Shown: one piece after another, positions 24,957 to 35,097 of the stretch
Numbering within the stretch: position 1 is the stretch's first letter
Layout: each line of letters begins with the position of its first letter
Assembly (NCBI GenBank): GCA_035609245.1
Contig: CP141202.1
Span: forward strand, 1,922,001 to 1,986,000
Reading direction: 5' to 3'
DNA from: Bacteroidales bacterium MB20-C3-3
Lineage (GTDB): Bacteria > Bacteroidota > Bacteroidia > Bacteroidales > UBA932
DNA: 64,000 bases
The notes under the pieces: generated by a model
Seen by the model: only the letters and a program-made list of their open reading frames with translations
Database searches by the model: none
What the model was told of the DNA's origin: nothing
Program-made: the position numbers and the translations under genes

Positions 24957-26729
24957 ATGGAAAAAAGAATAATTAATTTAACCATAGATGGCAGATCTTA
25001 TCAGATTAAAGAGGGTAAAACTATACTAGAAAGCTGTAAAGAATTAGGAATAAGCATACCATCACTGTGCTATCTTAAAGATATCTCCTCTAATGCCTCT
25101 TGCGGTATATGTGTAGTTGAATTAAAAGGTGCAAAAAGTCTGGTTAGAAGCTGTGTTACCTCTGCTTCAGAGGGGATGGAGATTAAGACTCACTCTCCGG
25201 CTGTTAACCAGGCCAGAGTTACCAATCTTCAGTTACTTCTGGCAAACCATCCTGCTGATTGCCTTATTTGCGACAGAAATGGCAATTGTGAACTGCAGGA
25301 CATATCCTCTGTTCTGGGTGTTAATGAAACACCGTACGATAAAACCAAACCGCTTCTTCCGCTTGACGAGACCTCCCTCTCTCTTGTAAGGGATCCCAAT
25401 AAATGCATTTTATGCGGAAGATGCGTAGCTGTCTGTGCCGATATGCAAACAGTTTACGCAATTGATTTTGCCGGCAGGGGACTGAAGACAAAAATTGCAA
25501 CATATAAAGATAAAGGCCTTGGAAATGTAGCCTGTACAAATTGCGGACAATGTGCATTAGTTTGTCCAACCGGCGCTATTGTTGAAAGAAATGAATCGGG
25601 TCATCTGCTTAAGGATTTGTACGACGACAACAAAGTGGTTATTGTTCAGACTGCTCCCGCAATAAGAGTGGGAATTGGTGAGGCAATGGGGATGGCAGAC
25701 GGAGCACTTGTTACCGGTCAGATGGTGGCTGCATTAAGGAGACTGGGTTTTGATAAAGTTTTTGACACTCAGTTTACTGCAGATCTTACAATAATGGAAG
25801 AGGGACATGAGCTTATAAATCGGCTCACAACAAATGGAAAACTTCCAATGGTCACCTCATGTTCACCGGGTTGGATAAAATTTATTGAGCACTTCTATCC
25901 AAAATCACTTTCCCACCTCTCTACATGTAAGTCTCCGCAACAAATGTTTGGAGCAGTTGCCAAAACCTATTATGCAGAGAAGATGGGAATTGACCCTCGC
26001 CGATTGGTAGTTGTATCAATTATGCCTTGTACAGCAAAGAAATTTGAGTGCAAAAGGCCTGAGATGAAATCTGCATACCATTGGTGGAAAGAGAAGATGA
26101 ATCTTAACGAAAAAGAGGCATTCTTTGATGTAGATTATGTACTGACAACCAGAGAGCTCGCCCGGATGTTCAAAATGACAGGGGTAGACTTTAAGAATTT
26201 ACCTGAAGAGGAGTTTGATAATCCCCTTGGCATTTCAACAGGTGCCGGGGCAATATTTGCGGCAACAGGAGGGGTTATGGAGGCTGCTGTGAGGACTGCT
26301 TATGAGGTGGTTGCAGGTAAGCCCCTTCCTGATCTGAATCTGAAGGTTGTAAGAGGATTTGATGGTATTAAAGAGGCTGAACTTGATATTAATGGCACAA
26401 AACTTAAGGTTGCAGTTGCCCATACTCTTAAAAATGCAAGGGTTCTGCTTGATCAGATTGAGGAGGGTAATTCTCCTTATGCCTTCATTGAGGTGATGAC
26501 CTGTCCCGGGGGATGCCTTGGGGGAGGAGGTCAGCCAATTCCTACAACCTGGGAAGTTAGACAGAAAAGGGCAGAGTCAATCTATCGGGAGGATTCAATT
26601 AAACCAATAAGAAAGTCCCATGATAACCCTGCTATTAAGGAACTTTATGAAGATTTTCTCAAGAAACCACTGGGCCATATCTCTCATGAATTATTGCATA
26701 CCAATTATGTAGAGAGAGGTGTTTATTAA
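24957..26729 (+). CDS. [FeFe]-hydrogenase catalytic subunit HydA (M3 type)
   Basis: The 590-residue subunit has an N-terminal [2Fe-2S] ferredoxin (C38, C49, C52, C66) and a His-Cys3 [4Fe-4S] site (H98, C102, C105, C111). Two [4Fe-4S] clusters follow (C150/153/156/160 and C193/196/199/203), and then the H-cluster domain. L1 reads TSCSPGW (300-306), not the canonical TSCCPGW. L2 is MPCTAKKFE (356-364), and L3 has C516 and C520 in the EVMTCPGGCLGGGGQP segment. It begins 3 nt after the HydB-like stop. With its partners it forms a cytosolic NAD(P)-linked, probably electron-bifurcating or confurcating hydrogenase; direction cannot be read from sequence. Confidence 0.95.
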   Translation: MEKRIINLTIDGRSYQIKEGKTILESCKELGISIPSLCYLKDISSNASCGICVVELKGAKSLVRSCVTSASEGMEIKTHSPAVNQARVTNLQLLLANHPADCLICDRNGNCELQDISSVLGVNETPYDKTKPLLPLDETSLSLVRDPNKCILCGRCVAVCADMQTVYAIDFAGRGLKTKIATYKDKGLGNVACTNCGQCALVCPTGAIVERNESGHLLKDLYDDNKVVIVQTAPAIRVGIGEAMGMADGALVTGQMVAALRRLGFDKVFDTQFTADLTIMEEGHELINRLTTNGKLPMVTSCSPGWIKFIEHFYPKSLSHLSTCKSPQQMFGAVAKTYYAEKMGIDPRRLVVVSIMPCTAKKFECKRPEMKSAYHWWKEKMNLNEKEAFFDVDYVLTTRELARMFKMTGVDFKNLPEEEFDNPLGISTGAGAIFAATGGVMEAAVRTAYEVVAGKPLPDLNLKVVRGFDGIKEAELDINGTKLKVAVAHTLKNARVLLDQIEEGNSPYAFIEVMTCPGGCLGGGGQPIPTTWEVRQKRAESIYREDSIKPIRKSHDNPAIKELYEDFLKKPLGHISHELLHTNYVERGVY

Positions 26730-26764
26730 TCTGTTAAAAATGCTCCCGGTATCATGGAATTAGT

Positions 26765-26772
26765 TATATTTG
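26765..26772 (+). promoter_or_regulatory. -7 element of the sensor kinase gene
   Basis: TATATTTG matches TAnnTTTG and ends 18 nt before the ATG at 26791. It argues for that ATG over the in-frame TTG at 26770, which lies inside the element. Confidence 0.45.
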
Positions 26773-26790
26773 TTAATTAAGATTAATTCT

Positions 26791-28929
26791 ATGCTGCTGG
26801 GAGTTATTCAAAATATCGCAATTCTTCTTGCACTCTCCTTATTGCACTATCTCTTTGGCTTTAGGCCAGTTAGTCACTACAAAGGGGTTAAGGAGATATT
26901 TATGGGGTTTGCAATAGGCATTATCGGCATTATCCTGATGATGTCTGAATGGACTCTTCAGCCCGGATTGGTTTTTGATTCAAGAACCATTCTTCTCTCT
27001 GTTTCCGGTCTTATTATAGGACCTATTCCCACAATTATAGCGATGGCCTTCACTGCTATGTACAGAATATATATGGCAGGGGATGGGATTGTAATGGGTG
27101 TTGCTACTATTCTCACATCAGGGACAACGGGGATTTTATGGGGGGGCCTCAGGCCAAACTGGTACAAAAAGAGAAAAAACTGGGAGTTATACTCTGTGGG
27201 TATGCTTACACACCTTATTATGGTAGGGTGTACCATTTTTTTACCGGAAGAGATAAGATTTGACACATTTGTTAATATTTCGCCGGTAGTACTGGCAATA
27301 TATCCTTTTGGTACGCTCATGCTTGGATTAATCATGCTCACAAATATCGAGAGGCGCGCGAGTATTGTTAAGTATAAAGAGGCAGAGGAACGAAAAACCT
27401 CATTTTTCAATGCCAGTAAAGATATGATGTTTATAAAGGATGATTTATTCAGGTATATTGAGGTGAATGATTCATTACTTGAGTTTTTTGGAAAGAGGGC
27501 AGATGAAGTACTTGGAAAAACGGACTTTCAGTTACTGGAAGGAGAGGATCTTGATGATGTTTTGATTTCAGATAATCAGGTGCTGTCAGAATTAATCACA
27601 GTGAAGATTGAAGAGAAGTTCGGGACAAAAATGTATGAGGCAACAAAATTCCCGGTAAGGCTAGAATCAGGTAAATACGGAGTTGGAGGGGTAGTCAGGG
27701 ATTTGACACATTCTGTTCAAAAGAGGGAGGTTCAGGAGGCGATTCTGAATATATCAAAGTGCTCTCTTGTAAAGACTGAACTTAAAGCTTTTCTGGAAGA
27801 GGTGCATAAAGAGTTAAGCAAAATAATTTCTGCAAGAAATTTTTACATAGCTCTTTATAATAAAGAGAAGGAGGAGTACTCTTATCCATTTTTTAAAGAT
27901 GATTATGATGTTATTGAAGAGGGCTTTACAGAGCAACTTTATGGCTCTTTGACAGACTATGTCAGAAGAAGTGGCAAAAGTAAAATTATTAATGTCCAGA
28001 TACAGGAGGATCTGAAGGAGGAGGGGCTGATTTTCTCCACTTATGGAACAGACTCTTCTGTGTGGATGGGAGCACCTCTTTATGATGTCGAGTTTAAGGA
28101 GGTTATTGGTGTTATTGTTGTTCAGGATTACACAGATCCTAAAGCATATAATGAGGATGATCTTGCACTTCTTGAAATATTTGCCAATAATATTGGTCTT
28201 TTTATAGACCGGATTAAGAACATAGAGAGCCTGAAAATGGCTAAATCAAAGGCCGAGGAGAGTGATCGCCTTAAGAGCTCCTTCCTTGCAAATATGAGCC
28301 ACGAGATCAGAACACCAATGAATGGAATTATGGGATTCGCCAATCTTCTTCTGGAGGAGGTAGATAATATTGAACATAGAGAGTATCTTCAGATTATTTC
28401 AAAGAGTGCAGACAGACTCCTTGCAACTATAAACGATGTTCTTGATATCTCAAGAATTGAGGCAGGTCAGGTCTTAATAAGCAAATCCGAGTTTGATTTA
28501 AATGAAATCCTCAGGGAGGTTCACGAATTTTTTAAAGCAAATAACTCAAAACTGGATCTCAGGCTCTCCCTTGAGTCTGTTGATGCTTTTATTGTTAATA
28601 CAGACAGAATAAAGCTTAACCAGATAATAACCAACCTGATGGGTAATGCTGTAAAATTTACCAGAGAGGGTTATATTGAATTAGGTTACATAAAGGGGGT
28701 CAGCATCTATACAATTTATGTAAAGGATACAGGGATAGGAATCCCTGAAGATAAACTGGAAAGTATTTTTGAGAGATTTGTGCAGGCTCACACTATTGAA
28801 AATGAATTTGAGGGTACCGGCTTAGGTCTCTCAATTTCAAAATTGTTTACAGAGATTCTTGGTGGTAAAATATGGGTTAAATCAAAATTGGGAGAGGGGA
28901 GTACATTCTACATCTCCCTCCCCAATTGA
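26791..28929 (+). CDS. Sensor histidine kinase (5TM-LytS-type, PAS, GAF, HisKA, HATPase)
   Basis: From the ATG at 26791 the protein has 712 residues. The first ~195 form hydrophobic helices resembling the 5TMR-LYT sensor of LytS (the GLIIGPIPTIIAMAFTAMYR segment). A PAS domain follows (about 205-320, FFNASKDMMFIKDD), then a GAF domain (about 335-475). The HisKA phospho-acceptor is H504 (MSHEIRTPMNG). The ATPase domain shows NLMGNAVKFT, KDTGIGIP and GTGLGLS. No receiver domain is attached and no response regulator is adjacent. It lies 61 nt after the hydrogenase operon, which may reflect functional linkage or chance. Confidence 0.93.
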   Translation: MLLGVIQNIAILLALSLLHYLFGFRPVSHYKGVKEIFMGFAIGIIGIILMMSEWTLQPGLVFDSRTILLSVSGLIIGPIPTIIAMAFTAMYRIYMAGDGIVMGVATILTSGTTGILWGGLRPNWYKKRKNWELYSVGMLTHLIMVGCTIFLPEEIRFDTFVNISPVVLAIYPFGTLMLGLIMLTNIERRASIVKYKEAEERKTSFFNASKDMMFIKDDLFRYIEVNDSLLEFFGKRADEVLGKTDFQLLEGEDLDDVLISDNQVLSELITVKIEEKFGTKMYEATKFPVRLESGKYGVGGVVRDLTHSVQKREVQEAILNISKCSLVKTELKAFLEEVHKELSKIISARNFYIALYNKEKEEYSYPFFKDDYDVIEEGFTEQLYGSLTDYVRRSGKSKIINVQIQEDLKEEGLIFSTYGTDSSVWMGAPLYDVEFKEVIGVIVVQDYTDPKAYNEDDLALLEIFANNIGLFIDRIKNIESLKMAKSKAEESDRLKSSFLANMSHEIRTPMNGIMGFANLLLEEVDNIEHREYLQIISKSADRLLATINDVLDISRIEAGQVLISKSEFDLNEILREVHEFFKANNSKLDLRLSLESVDAFIVNTDRIKLNQIITNLMGNAVKFTREGYIELGYIKGVSIYTIYVKDTGIGIPEDKLESIFERFVQAHTIENEFEGTGLGLSISKLFTEILGGKIWVKSKLGEGSTFYISLPN

Positions 28930-28935
28930 TTAATG

Positions 28936-30996
28936 TTAATTAATACAGCTTCCGTTTGAAAGTCTCTCTTCAGGAGTAACGATTCTCATCTTTCCGCTCT
29001 CCTCTTTTGCCATAAGTATCATACCGCAGGACTCAATCCCCTTAATCTTTCTTGGAGCTAAGTTTGCTAAAATACATATTTGTTTGCCCACCATCTCTTC
29101 AGGAGTGTAATACTCAGCTATTCCTGAGACAATAACTCTTTTGTCCACTCCTGTGTCAATATGTAATTTAAGAAGCTTGTCTGTTTTAGGAACCCTCTCG
29201 GCCTCCAGGACGGTAGCTGTACGGATATCCATTTTCATAAAATCATCGTAAGAGCACTCCTCTTTAGCCGGAGCCAGTGTACTCTTTTCAGGCTGAGGCT
29301 CCAGGGCTGTCTCCTCTTTAGGTCTGAGTGCGTCAAGTTTAGCCAGCTGATGTGCTATAGTCTCATCCTCAATTTTCTCAAAAAGGAGCGTGGCATCATT
29401 AATTTTATGACCGGGAAGAAGTATCGTGTCCGATCCAAAATCCTCCCATGTTTTACTCTTCATATTAAGCATATATGAGAGTCTCTGAGTTGTATGAGGC
29501 AGGAATGGTTCAAAAGCAATTACCAGATTTGCGCAAATCTGAAGGGAGGTGTTAAGAATTGTAGCCACCCTCTCCATATCGGTTTTGGAAAGCTTCCAGG
29601 GCTCAGTGTCTGCAAGGTATTTATTGCCTAGTCTGGCAAGATTCATAGCCTCTCTCAGAGCTTCGCGAAACTTGAATGTCTCAAGGCTCTCTTCAATATT
29701 CCTTTTTATAACAGGAATCTGTGCCAATGTCTCTTCGTCTGCCTGCTCACTCTTAAGATGAGATGGGACCTCTCCCTGAAAATATTTATGAGTAAGAACC
29801 ACGGCCCTGTTTACAAAATTCCCAAGGATTGCAACAAGTTCACTGTTATTTCTCGTCTGAAAATCCTTCCAGGTAAAATCGTTATCTTTTGTTTCAGGTG
29901 CATTTGCACATAGTACATATCGGAGGACATCCTCTTTTCCCGGGAATTCATCCAGGTATTCGTGAAGCCATACTGCCCAATTCCTTGATGTAGATATTTT
30001 ATTCCCCTCAAGGTTTAAAAATTCGTTGGCAGGCACATTCTCGGGTAGTATATAGCCGTCTCCGTATGCTTTTAGCATGGATGGAAATACAATGCAGTGA
30101 AAGACTATATTATCCTTGCCGATAAAGTGCAGGAGCCTGGTATCATCGCTTTTCCACCATTTTTCCCACTCATTTGGCAATAGTTCGATTGTATTTGAAA
30201 TATATCCTATAGGTGCATCAAACCAAACATATAAGACTTTACCCTCTGCACCTTCAACCGGGACAGGTACACCCCAGTCCAGATCCCTGCTTACTGCACG
30301 AGGCTGCAGGCCTCCGTCCAGCCAGGATTTGCATTGCCCATACACATTTACCTTCCACTCCTTATGCTGTTCAAGTATCCACTCTCTGAGCCAGGGCTCA
30401 TACTGATCAAGAGGGAGGTACCAGTGAGATGTCTTTTTAAGGACAGGAATACTTCCGCTAAGTGTGGATTTTGGATTTATTAGTTCATTTGGACTAAGGG
30501 TACTGCCGCATTTCTCGCATTGGTCACCATAGGCGTTTTCAGCTCCGCATTTTGGACAGGTCCCGGTAATATATCGGTCTGCAAGAAAATGGTTTGCCTC
30601 CTCATCATAATATTGTTCACTCTCTTTTTCAATGAATTTGCCCTCATCGTAAAGCTTTCTGAAGAACTCAGATGCAGTTTTGTGATGCGTCTCTGAACTT
30701 GTCCTTGAGTAAATGTCAAAGCTTATTCCAAGTCTTTCAAAAGAGTCTTTTATTATTAAATGGTATTTATCCACTACCTCCTGAGGTGTGCAATTCTGCT
30801 GACGGGCCTTGATTGTAATCGGGACACCATGCTCGTCTGAGCCACAGATGAATTTAACATCCCTGCCACGCATTCGGAGATACCTCACATATATATCTGC
30901 AGGTATATATACCCCGGCAAGGTGTCCTATATGCACAGCCCCGTTTGCATAGGGAAGGGCCGCTGTTACAAGGTCTCTTTTGTAGCTCTTTTCCAT
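28936..30996 (-). CDS. metG: Methionyl-tRNA synthetase with C-terminal tRNA-binding domain
   Basis: The 686-residue class I synthetase charges tRNA-Met. It has the HIGH-type motif ([14 protein letters not shown]), a zinc knuckle ([17 protein letters not shown]) and a KMSKS-type loop reading NKISTSRNW. The anticodon-binding helical domain follows. The last ~110 residues are an EMAP/Trbp111-like OB fold ([20 protein letters not shown]) that aids tRNA binding and dimerisation. The length is as expected for the bacterial two-part enzyme. Confidence 0.97.
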   Translation of the reverse strand: MEKSYKRDLVTAALPYANGAVHIGHLAGVYIPADIYVRYLRMRGRDVKFICGSDEHGVPITIKARQQNCTPQEVVDKYHLIIKDSFERLGISFDIYSRTSSETHHKTASEFFRKLYDEGKFIEKESEQYYDEEANHFLADRYITGTCPKCGAENAYGDQCEKCGSTLSPNELINPKSTLSGSIPVLKKTSHWYLPLDQYEPWLREWILEQHKEWKVNVYGQCKSWLDGGLQPRAVSRDLDWGVPVPVEGAEGKVLYVWFDAPIGYISNTIELLPNEWEKWWKSDDTRLLHFIGKDNIVFHCIVFPSMLKAYGDGYILPENVPANEFLNLEGNKISTSRNWAVWLHEYLDEFPGKEDVLRYVLCANAPETKDNDFTWKDFQTRNNSELVAILGNFVNRAVVLTHKYFQGEVPSHLKSEQADEETLAQIPVIKRNIEESLETFKFREALREAMNLARLGNKYLADTEPWKLSKTDMERVATILNTSLQICANLVIAFEPFLPHTTQRLSYMLNMKSKTWEDFGSDTILLPGHKINDATLLFEKIEDETIAHQLAKLDALRPKEETALEPQPEKSTLAPAKEECSYDDFMKMDIRTATVLEAERVPKTDKLLKLHIDTGVDKRVIVSGIAEYYTPEEMVGKQICILANLAPRKIKGIESCGMILMAKEESGKMRIVTPEERLSNGSCIN

Positions 30997-31024
30997 TGTG
31001 TTTATTCAGTAAAATATTTGGGTG

Positions 31025-31032
31025 CAAAGATA
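31025..31032 (-). promoter_or_regulatory. -7 element of metG
   Basis: TATCTTTG on the minus strand ends 28 nt before the metG ATG at 30996, in the short gap after dnaG. Confidence 0.4.
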
Positions 31033-31037
31033 AGATT

Positions 31038-32996
31038 TTATATCGTAAGTCTGTTCAGCTCCCTTGAGAGCATATTTCTGACAGTTAACAGGGTCTTCAT
31101 ATGACCCATAAGTTCTGTCTGCTTCTCCTCTTCATCTGCAGGTATTCTGTTTAGTTCATTCCACATCTCCTGGTAGGCAATGGATGTAATCTTGGCTTTA
31201 TATACCATAATAGCTTTTGGAACAGCTATTGAAAGGACCTTCTCTTCAGGGATCAGAGAGGCTACAAACTGTTTAATATTAAGGCTGTGCTCCTGAATCA
31301 GGATGGAAGAGGTAAGGGAGACTATTTCCGGATCCTGATGATTGGTAAAGTGTTTCTGTATCTCTTCCTGATTCATCTCCCGGACTTTGTAATACTCCTC
31401 AAACATATTCTTGTAAAGTAGATTCTGAAATTCCAGTTCATCTGTCTGAAGTTCGTTTAGAATAAACTGGGATACAGTAATAGTAGACTTTATCTCATCG
31501 TCGTTACCATAGAGTGGTAGCTCCCCATACTTAAGCAGGTAGTAAAGAAGCTCTCTCTCAGCAGGTTCATAGTATATATCTTTGATGAACAGAGGAAGAC
31601 TCTCACCTGTATCAATATCAGGAATCTGGGCAACAGGAAATGAGTCACGGATGTCTGTCTCTCTGTTATAAGGACCGTGAGGCAATCTTACTTTCCTTAT
31701 TTTATTGACCTCCCTTGCGAGAAGGTTTTGATCAAACCTTAGCTTTACACTGCACTCTTCAATGTATACAGCTCTTGTAATTGCGTCAGGAATAACAGAG
31801 ATACTTGTGACAACTTCATTAATAAGTTGTCTTCTTTTTATCGGGTCTTTATCAGCCTCTGATGAGAGAAGCTCAATCTTGAATTCAATAAAGTCCCTCT
31901 CTGCACTTTCAAGATAATCTTTCAACTGGGCAGGAGAGTTGTTTTTTGCATATGAATCCGGATCCTCTCCTTCAGGGAAAAGGACAACCTTTACCTGAAG
32001 CCCCTCCTCCAGCAGCATGTCAATCCCTCTCAGTGATGCCTTAATTCCGGCAGGATCGCTATCGTAAAGAATTGTAACGCTTGGTGCAAATCGTCTTATT
32101 AATCTTACTTGTTCAGATGTAAGGGATGTTCCGCTTGATGCTACAACATTCTCTACACCGGCCTGCACCAAAGAGATAACATCTGTATAACCTTCAACCA
32201 GATAGCATTTTTGAAGCCTAGCAATGGCACTTTTTGCAAAATAAATTCCGTAAAGAGATCTGCTCTTATTATAAATCTCAGTTTCCGGAGAGTTTATATA
32301 TTTTGCCAGGCTTTTATCCGTCCTTAGAGTCCGTCCTCCAAATGCAATTACCCTTCCTGTAAGTGAGTGGATAGGAAACATCACTCTCTCATAAAACCGG
32401 TCTGCAATCTCACCACTCTGTTCTCTCTCTATACCAAGCCCCGAAGATACGATAAACTCCTTTTTAAATCCGGCTCTGAGAGCCGCTGAAGACATTGAGC
32501 CATCTCTGCCATCGGGAGCCCATCCAAGCTGGAATTTTTTTATTGTCTCTTCAGAAAAGCCTCTCTCCTTAAAGTAGCTGAGTGCAATTGAGCGCCCTCT
32601 CTGGGAGTTCCATAGAGAGTTTATGAAAAAGTCTCTTGCAAATTCAGATACAACTTGCAGACTTTCACTTTTTAACCTTTGTTGAATTTCGGCTTCACTC
32701 TCCTCTCTCTCCTCAACTTCAATCCCATACTTTCTTCCAAGAAATTTAAGCGCCTCAACATATGTGAGATGCTCGTGTTCCATAACAAAGTTAACTGCGT
32801 TGCCTGCTTTCCCGCAGCCAAAACATTTGTAAATTCCTTTTGAGGGAGAAACTGAAAACGATGGTGTCTTTTCATTGTGAAAAGGGCAACAAGCTGTATA
32901 GTTTGCTCCCCTTCTTCTCAATGAAACAAAGTCACTAATTACATCTACAATCTGTGCGCTCTCCAGAATCCTGGATATAGTTGTTTTGCTGATCAT
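31038..32996 (-). CDS. dnaG: DNA primase DnaG
   Basis: The 652-residue primase makes RNA primers at the replication fork. The N-terminal CHC2 zinc-binding domain shows CCPFHNEKTPSFSVSP followed by CFGCGKAGN. The TOPRIM core has LVEGYTDVISL and an acidic YDSDPAG motif. The C-terminal part that normally binds DnaB helicase is present by length. It starts 7 nt after trpS. Confidence 0.97.
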   Translation of the reverse strand: MISKTTISRILESAQIVDVISDFVSLRRRGANYTACCPFHNEKTPSFSVSPSKGIYKCFGCGKAGNAVNFVMEHEHLTYVEALKFLGRKYGIEVEEREESEAEIQQRLKSESLQVVSEFARDFFINSLWNSQRGRSIALSYFKERGFSEETIKKFQLGWAPDGRDGSMSSAALRAGFKKEFIVSSGLGIEREQSGEIADRFYERVMFPIHSLTGRVIAFGGRTLRTDKSLAKYINSPETEIYNKSRSLYGIYFAKSAIARLQKCYLVEGYTDVISLVQAGVENVVASSGTSLTSEQVRLIRRFAPSVTILYDSDPAGIKASLRGIDMLLEEGLQVKVVLFPEGEDPDSYAKNNSPAQLKDYLESAERDFIEFKIELLSSEADKDPIKRRQLINEVVTSISVIPDAITRAVYIEECSVKLRFDQNLLAREVNKIRKVRLPHGPYNRETDIRDSFPVAQIPDIDTGESLPLFIKDIYYEPAERELLYYLLKYGELPLYGNDDEIKSTITVSQFILNELQTDELEFQNLLYKNMFEEYYKVREMNQEEIQKHFTNHQDPEIVSLTSSILIQEHSLNIKQFVASLIPEEKVLSIAVPKAIMVYKAKITSIAYQEMWNELNRIPADEEEKQTELMGHMKTLLTVRNMLSRELNRLTI

Positions 32997-33003
32997 TTGC
33001 AGG

Positions 33004-33993
33004 TCAGAAGCTTCTGAACCCTACGGCTCTCTTTACCTCTGCAAGTGTAGCCGAGGCGCTCTCTCTTGCCTTCTCTCTTCCCTCCCTTACAACCTTGCTA
33101 AGGAAATCTGCATCATTTGAAATATCGTCAATTCTCTCCCTGATAGGGAGTGTGTGCTTACATATATCAGAGGCAAGTTGTTTTTTAAGGTCACCGTAGC
33201 GTATTGTGCAATTATTGTAAGCATTTGTAAAATGCTCCACAACATCTTTTTCAGAGACTATTTTTAGAAGAGTAAAGAGATTTTCAACAGGTTCAGGCAT
33301 TTTGCTGTTGAGCTCTGTTGGTCCTGCATCTGTAACGGCTCTCATTACCTTTTTGTGAATTGTCTTTTCGTCATCATAGAGATAAACTCCGTTCCCTTCA
33401 CTTTTACCCATTTTCCCGCTCCCGTCAAGGCCCGGAACCTTAACTAAATCACTGCCAAAATTAAAGGCCTGTGGCTCAGGAAACAGCTCTGTCCCATAAA
33501 GGTTATTAAATCTTCTGGCAAGGAGCCGTGCTATCTCAAGATGCTGCTCCTGGTCTTTACCTACAGGTACTTTGTGTGCCCTGTGTATAAGGATGTCTGC
33601 TGCCATAAGTACAGGATATGTAAGTAGCCCGGCATTAACATTGTCAGGGTTTTTGCGAACCTTCTCCTTAAATGATGCAGTCCTCTCAAGTTCTCCTTTA
33701 TATGCAATCATATTGAGAAGCACATAAAGTTCAACAATTTCAGGTACATCGCTTTGTATAAAAATTGCAGATTTTTGAGGGTCCAGTCCGGATGCGAGAT
33801 ACTCAGCCAAAATGGTCTTAACTCCGGAGTGAAAATCATCAGGGTGAGGGTGAGTTGTTAACGAGTGCAGGTCTGCTATAAAAAAGTAGCAGTTATACTC
33901 ATCCTGCATTTTAATATAATTCCTCAGCGCCCCAAAGTAGTTTCCAAGGTGCAGATGTCCAGTGGACCGTATGCCGCTTAATACAATCTCCAT
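33004..33993 (-). CDS. trpS: Tryptophanyl-tRNA synthetase
   Basis: The 329-residue class I synthetase has the HIGH-equivalent STGHLHLGNYFGAL and the KMSKS-equivalent GKMGKSEGN. The sequence VPVGKDQEQHLEIARLLARRFN is typical of bacterial TrpRS. It starts 3 nt after recA and precedes dnaG, so it belongs to a recA-trpS-dnaG transcription unit. Confidence 0.97.
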   Translation of the reverse strand: MEIVLSGIRSTGHLHLGNYFGALRNYIKMQDEYNCYFFIADLHSLTTHPHPDDFHSGVKTILAEYLASGLDPQKSAIFIQSDVPEIVELYVLLNMIAYKGELERTASFKEKVRKNPDNVNAGLLTYPVLMAADILIHRAHKVPVGKDQEQHLEIARLLARRFNNLYGTELFPEPQAFNFGSDLVKVPGLDGSGKMGKSEGNGVYLYDDEKTIHKKVMRAVTDAGPTELNSKMPEPVENLFTLLKIVSEKDVVEHFTNAYNNCTIRYGDLKKQLASDICKHTLPIRERIDDISNDADFLSKVVREGREKARESASATLAEVKRAVGFRSF

Positions 33994-33996
33994 TCT

Positions 33997-35031
33997 CTAG
34001 TCTTTAATCTCTTTAAGCTTTACGCGGATCTTCTCTTCCACCTCATTCATCAGTTCAGGGTTGTCAGTAAGAATTTGTTTTACAGCCTCTCTTCCCTGGC
34101 CAATCTTTGTGTCACCATAGCTAAACCACGATCCGCTCTTTTTAATAATCTCAAATTCAACTCCAAGGTCAACAATCTCTCCAAGTTTAGAAATACCCTC
34201 TCCAAAAACAATGTCAAATTCTGCCTTTTTAAAAGGGGGGGCCATTTTGTTTTTTACAATTTTTGCCCTAACCCTGTTTCCGGTTGCCTCTTCACCATCT
34301 TTAAGCTGAGTGATTCTTCTGACATCAACACGGACTGATGCATAAAATTTTAGTGCATTACCACCGGTAGTTGTTTCCGGATTTCCAAACATTATTCCAA
34401 TTTTCTCCCTGAGCTGATTGATGAAAATACAGCAGGTATTTGTTTTGCTGATATTGGCTGTTAGCTTCCTAAGCGCCTGGCTCATCAGTCGTGCCTGAAG
34501 ACCCATTTTGGAATCACCCATTTCGCCTTCAATCTCGGCTTTAGGAGTAAGGGCTGCAACAGAGTCAATAACAATAATATCCACTGCTCCTGAACGGATA
34601 AGTGCATCTGTTATCTCAAGGGCCTGCTCACCGTTATCCGGTTGAGAGATAAGCAGAGTATCAACATTTACACCCAGCTTTTTTGCGTATGTCCTGTCAA
34701 AAGCGTGCTCGGCATCAATAATTGCTGCAATGCCGCCAAGCTTTTGAGCCTCAGCAACAGCGTGTATTGCAAGGGTAGTTTTACCGCTTGACTCCGGCCC
34801 GTAAATTTCAATAACCCGTCCTCTCGGATAGCCCCCAATTCCTAACGCGTTGTCAAGTGCAATAGAGCCGGATGCTATAGTACTCACTTCCCATTTTGGC
34901 TGCTCCCCCATCTTCATAACGGTACCCTTACCGTAATCCTTCTCAATCTTGTCCAGAGTTGCCTGTAAAGCCTTAAGCTTCTCAGGGGCAATCTCCGCAC
35001 CACTCTTTACTTCTACACTCTCTTTAGCCAT
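33997..35031 (-). CDS. recA: Recombinase RecA
   Basis: RecA catalyses strand exchange in recombination and SOS signalling. The ATG at 35031 gives the conventional start (MAKESVEV) and 344 residues; a longer frame to 35067 would pass through the promoter. Walker A is GPESSGKTT and Walker B is [12 protein letters not shown]. The segments [12 protein letters not shown] and [14 protein letters not shown] are also diagnostic. It is divergent from rlmN, and recX is at 40118 on the opposite strand rather than adjacent. No LexA-type site is recognised. Confidence 0.98.
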   Translation of the reverse strand: MAKESVEVKSGAEIAPEKLKALQATLDKIEKDYGKGTVMKMGEQPKWEVSTIASGSIALDNALGIGGYPRGRVIEIYGPESSGKTTLAIHAVAEAQKLGGIAAIIDAEHAFDRTYAKKLGVNVDTLLISQPDNGEQALEITDALIRSGAVDIIVIDSVAALTPKAEIEGEMGDSKMGLQARLMSQALRKLTANISKTNTCCIFINQLREKIGIMFGNPETTTGGNALKFYASVRVDVRRITQLKDGEEATGNRVRAKIVKNKMAPPFKKAEFDIVFGEGISKLGEIVDLGVEFEIIKKSGSWFSYGDTKIGQGREAVKQILTDNPELMNEVEEKIRVKLKEIKD

Positions 35032-35055
35032 AATGATAATAGTTTTAAATTCCCA

Positions 35056-35063
35056 CAAAAATA
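35056..35063 (-). promoter_or_regulatory. -7 element of recA
   Basis: TATTTTTG on the minus strand ends 24 nt before the ATG at 35031 and supports that start codon. Confidence 0.4.
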
Positions 35064-35085
35064 GCAAATGATTTTCAATTTTACC

Positions 35086-35093
35086 TAAATTTG
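35086..35093 (+). promoter_or_regulatory. -7 element of rlmN
   Basis: TAAATTTG ends only 4 nt before the rlmN ATG at 35098, far closer than other genes here (18-28 nt). The message may be leaderless, or the element is coincidental. Confidence 0.3.
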
Positions 35094-35097
35094 CCCA

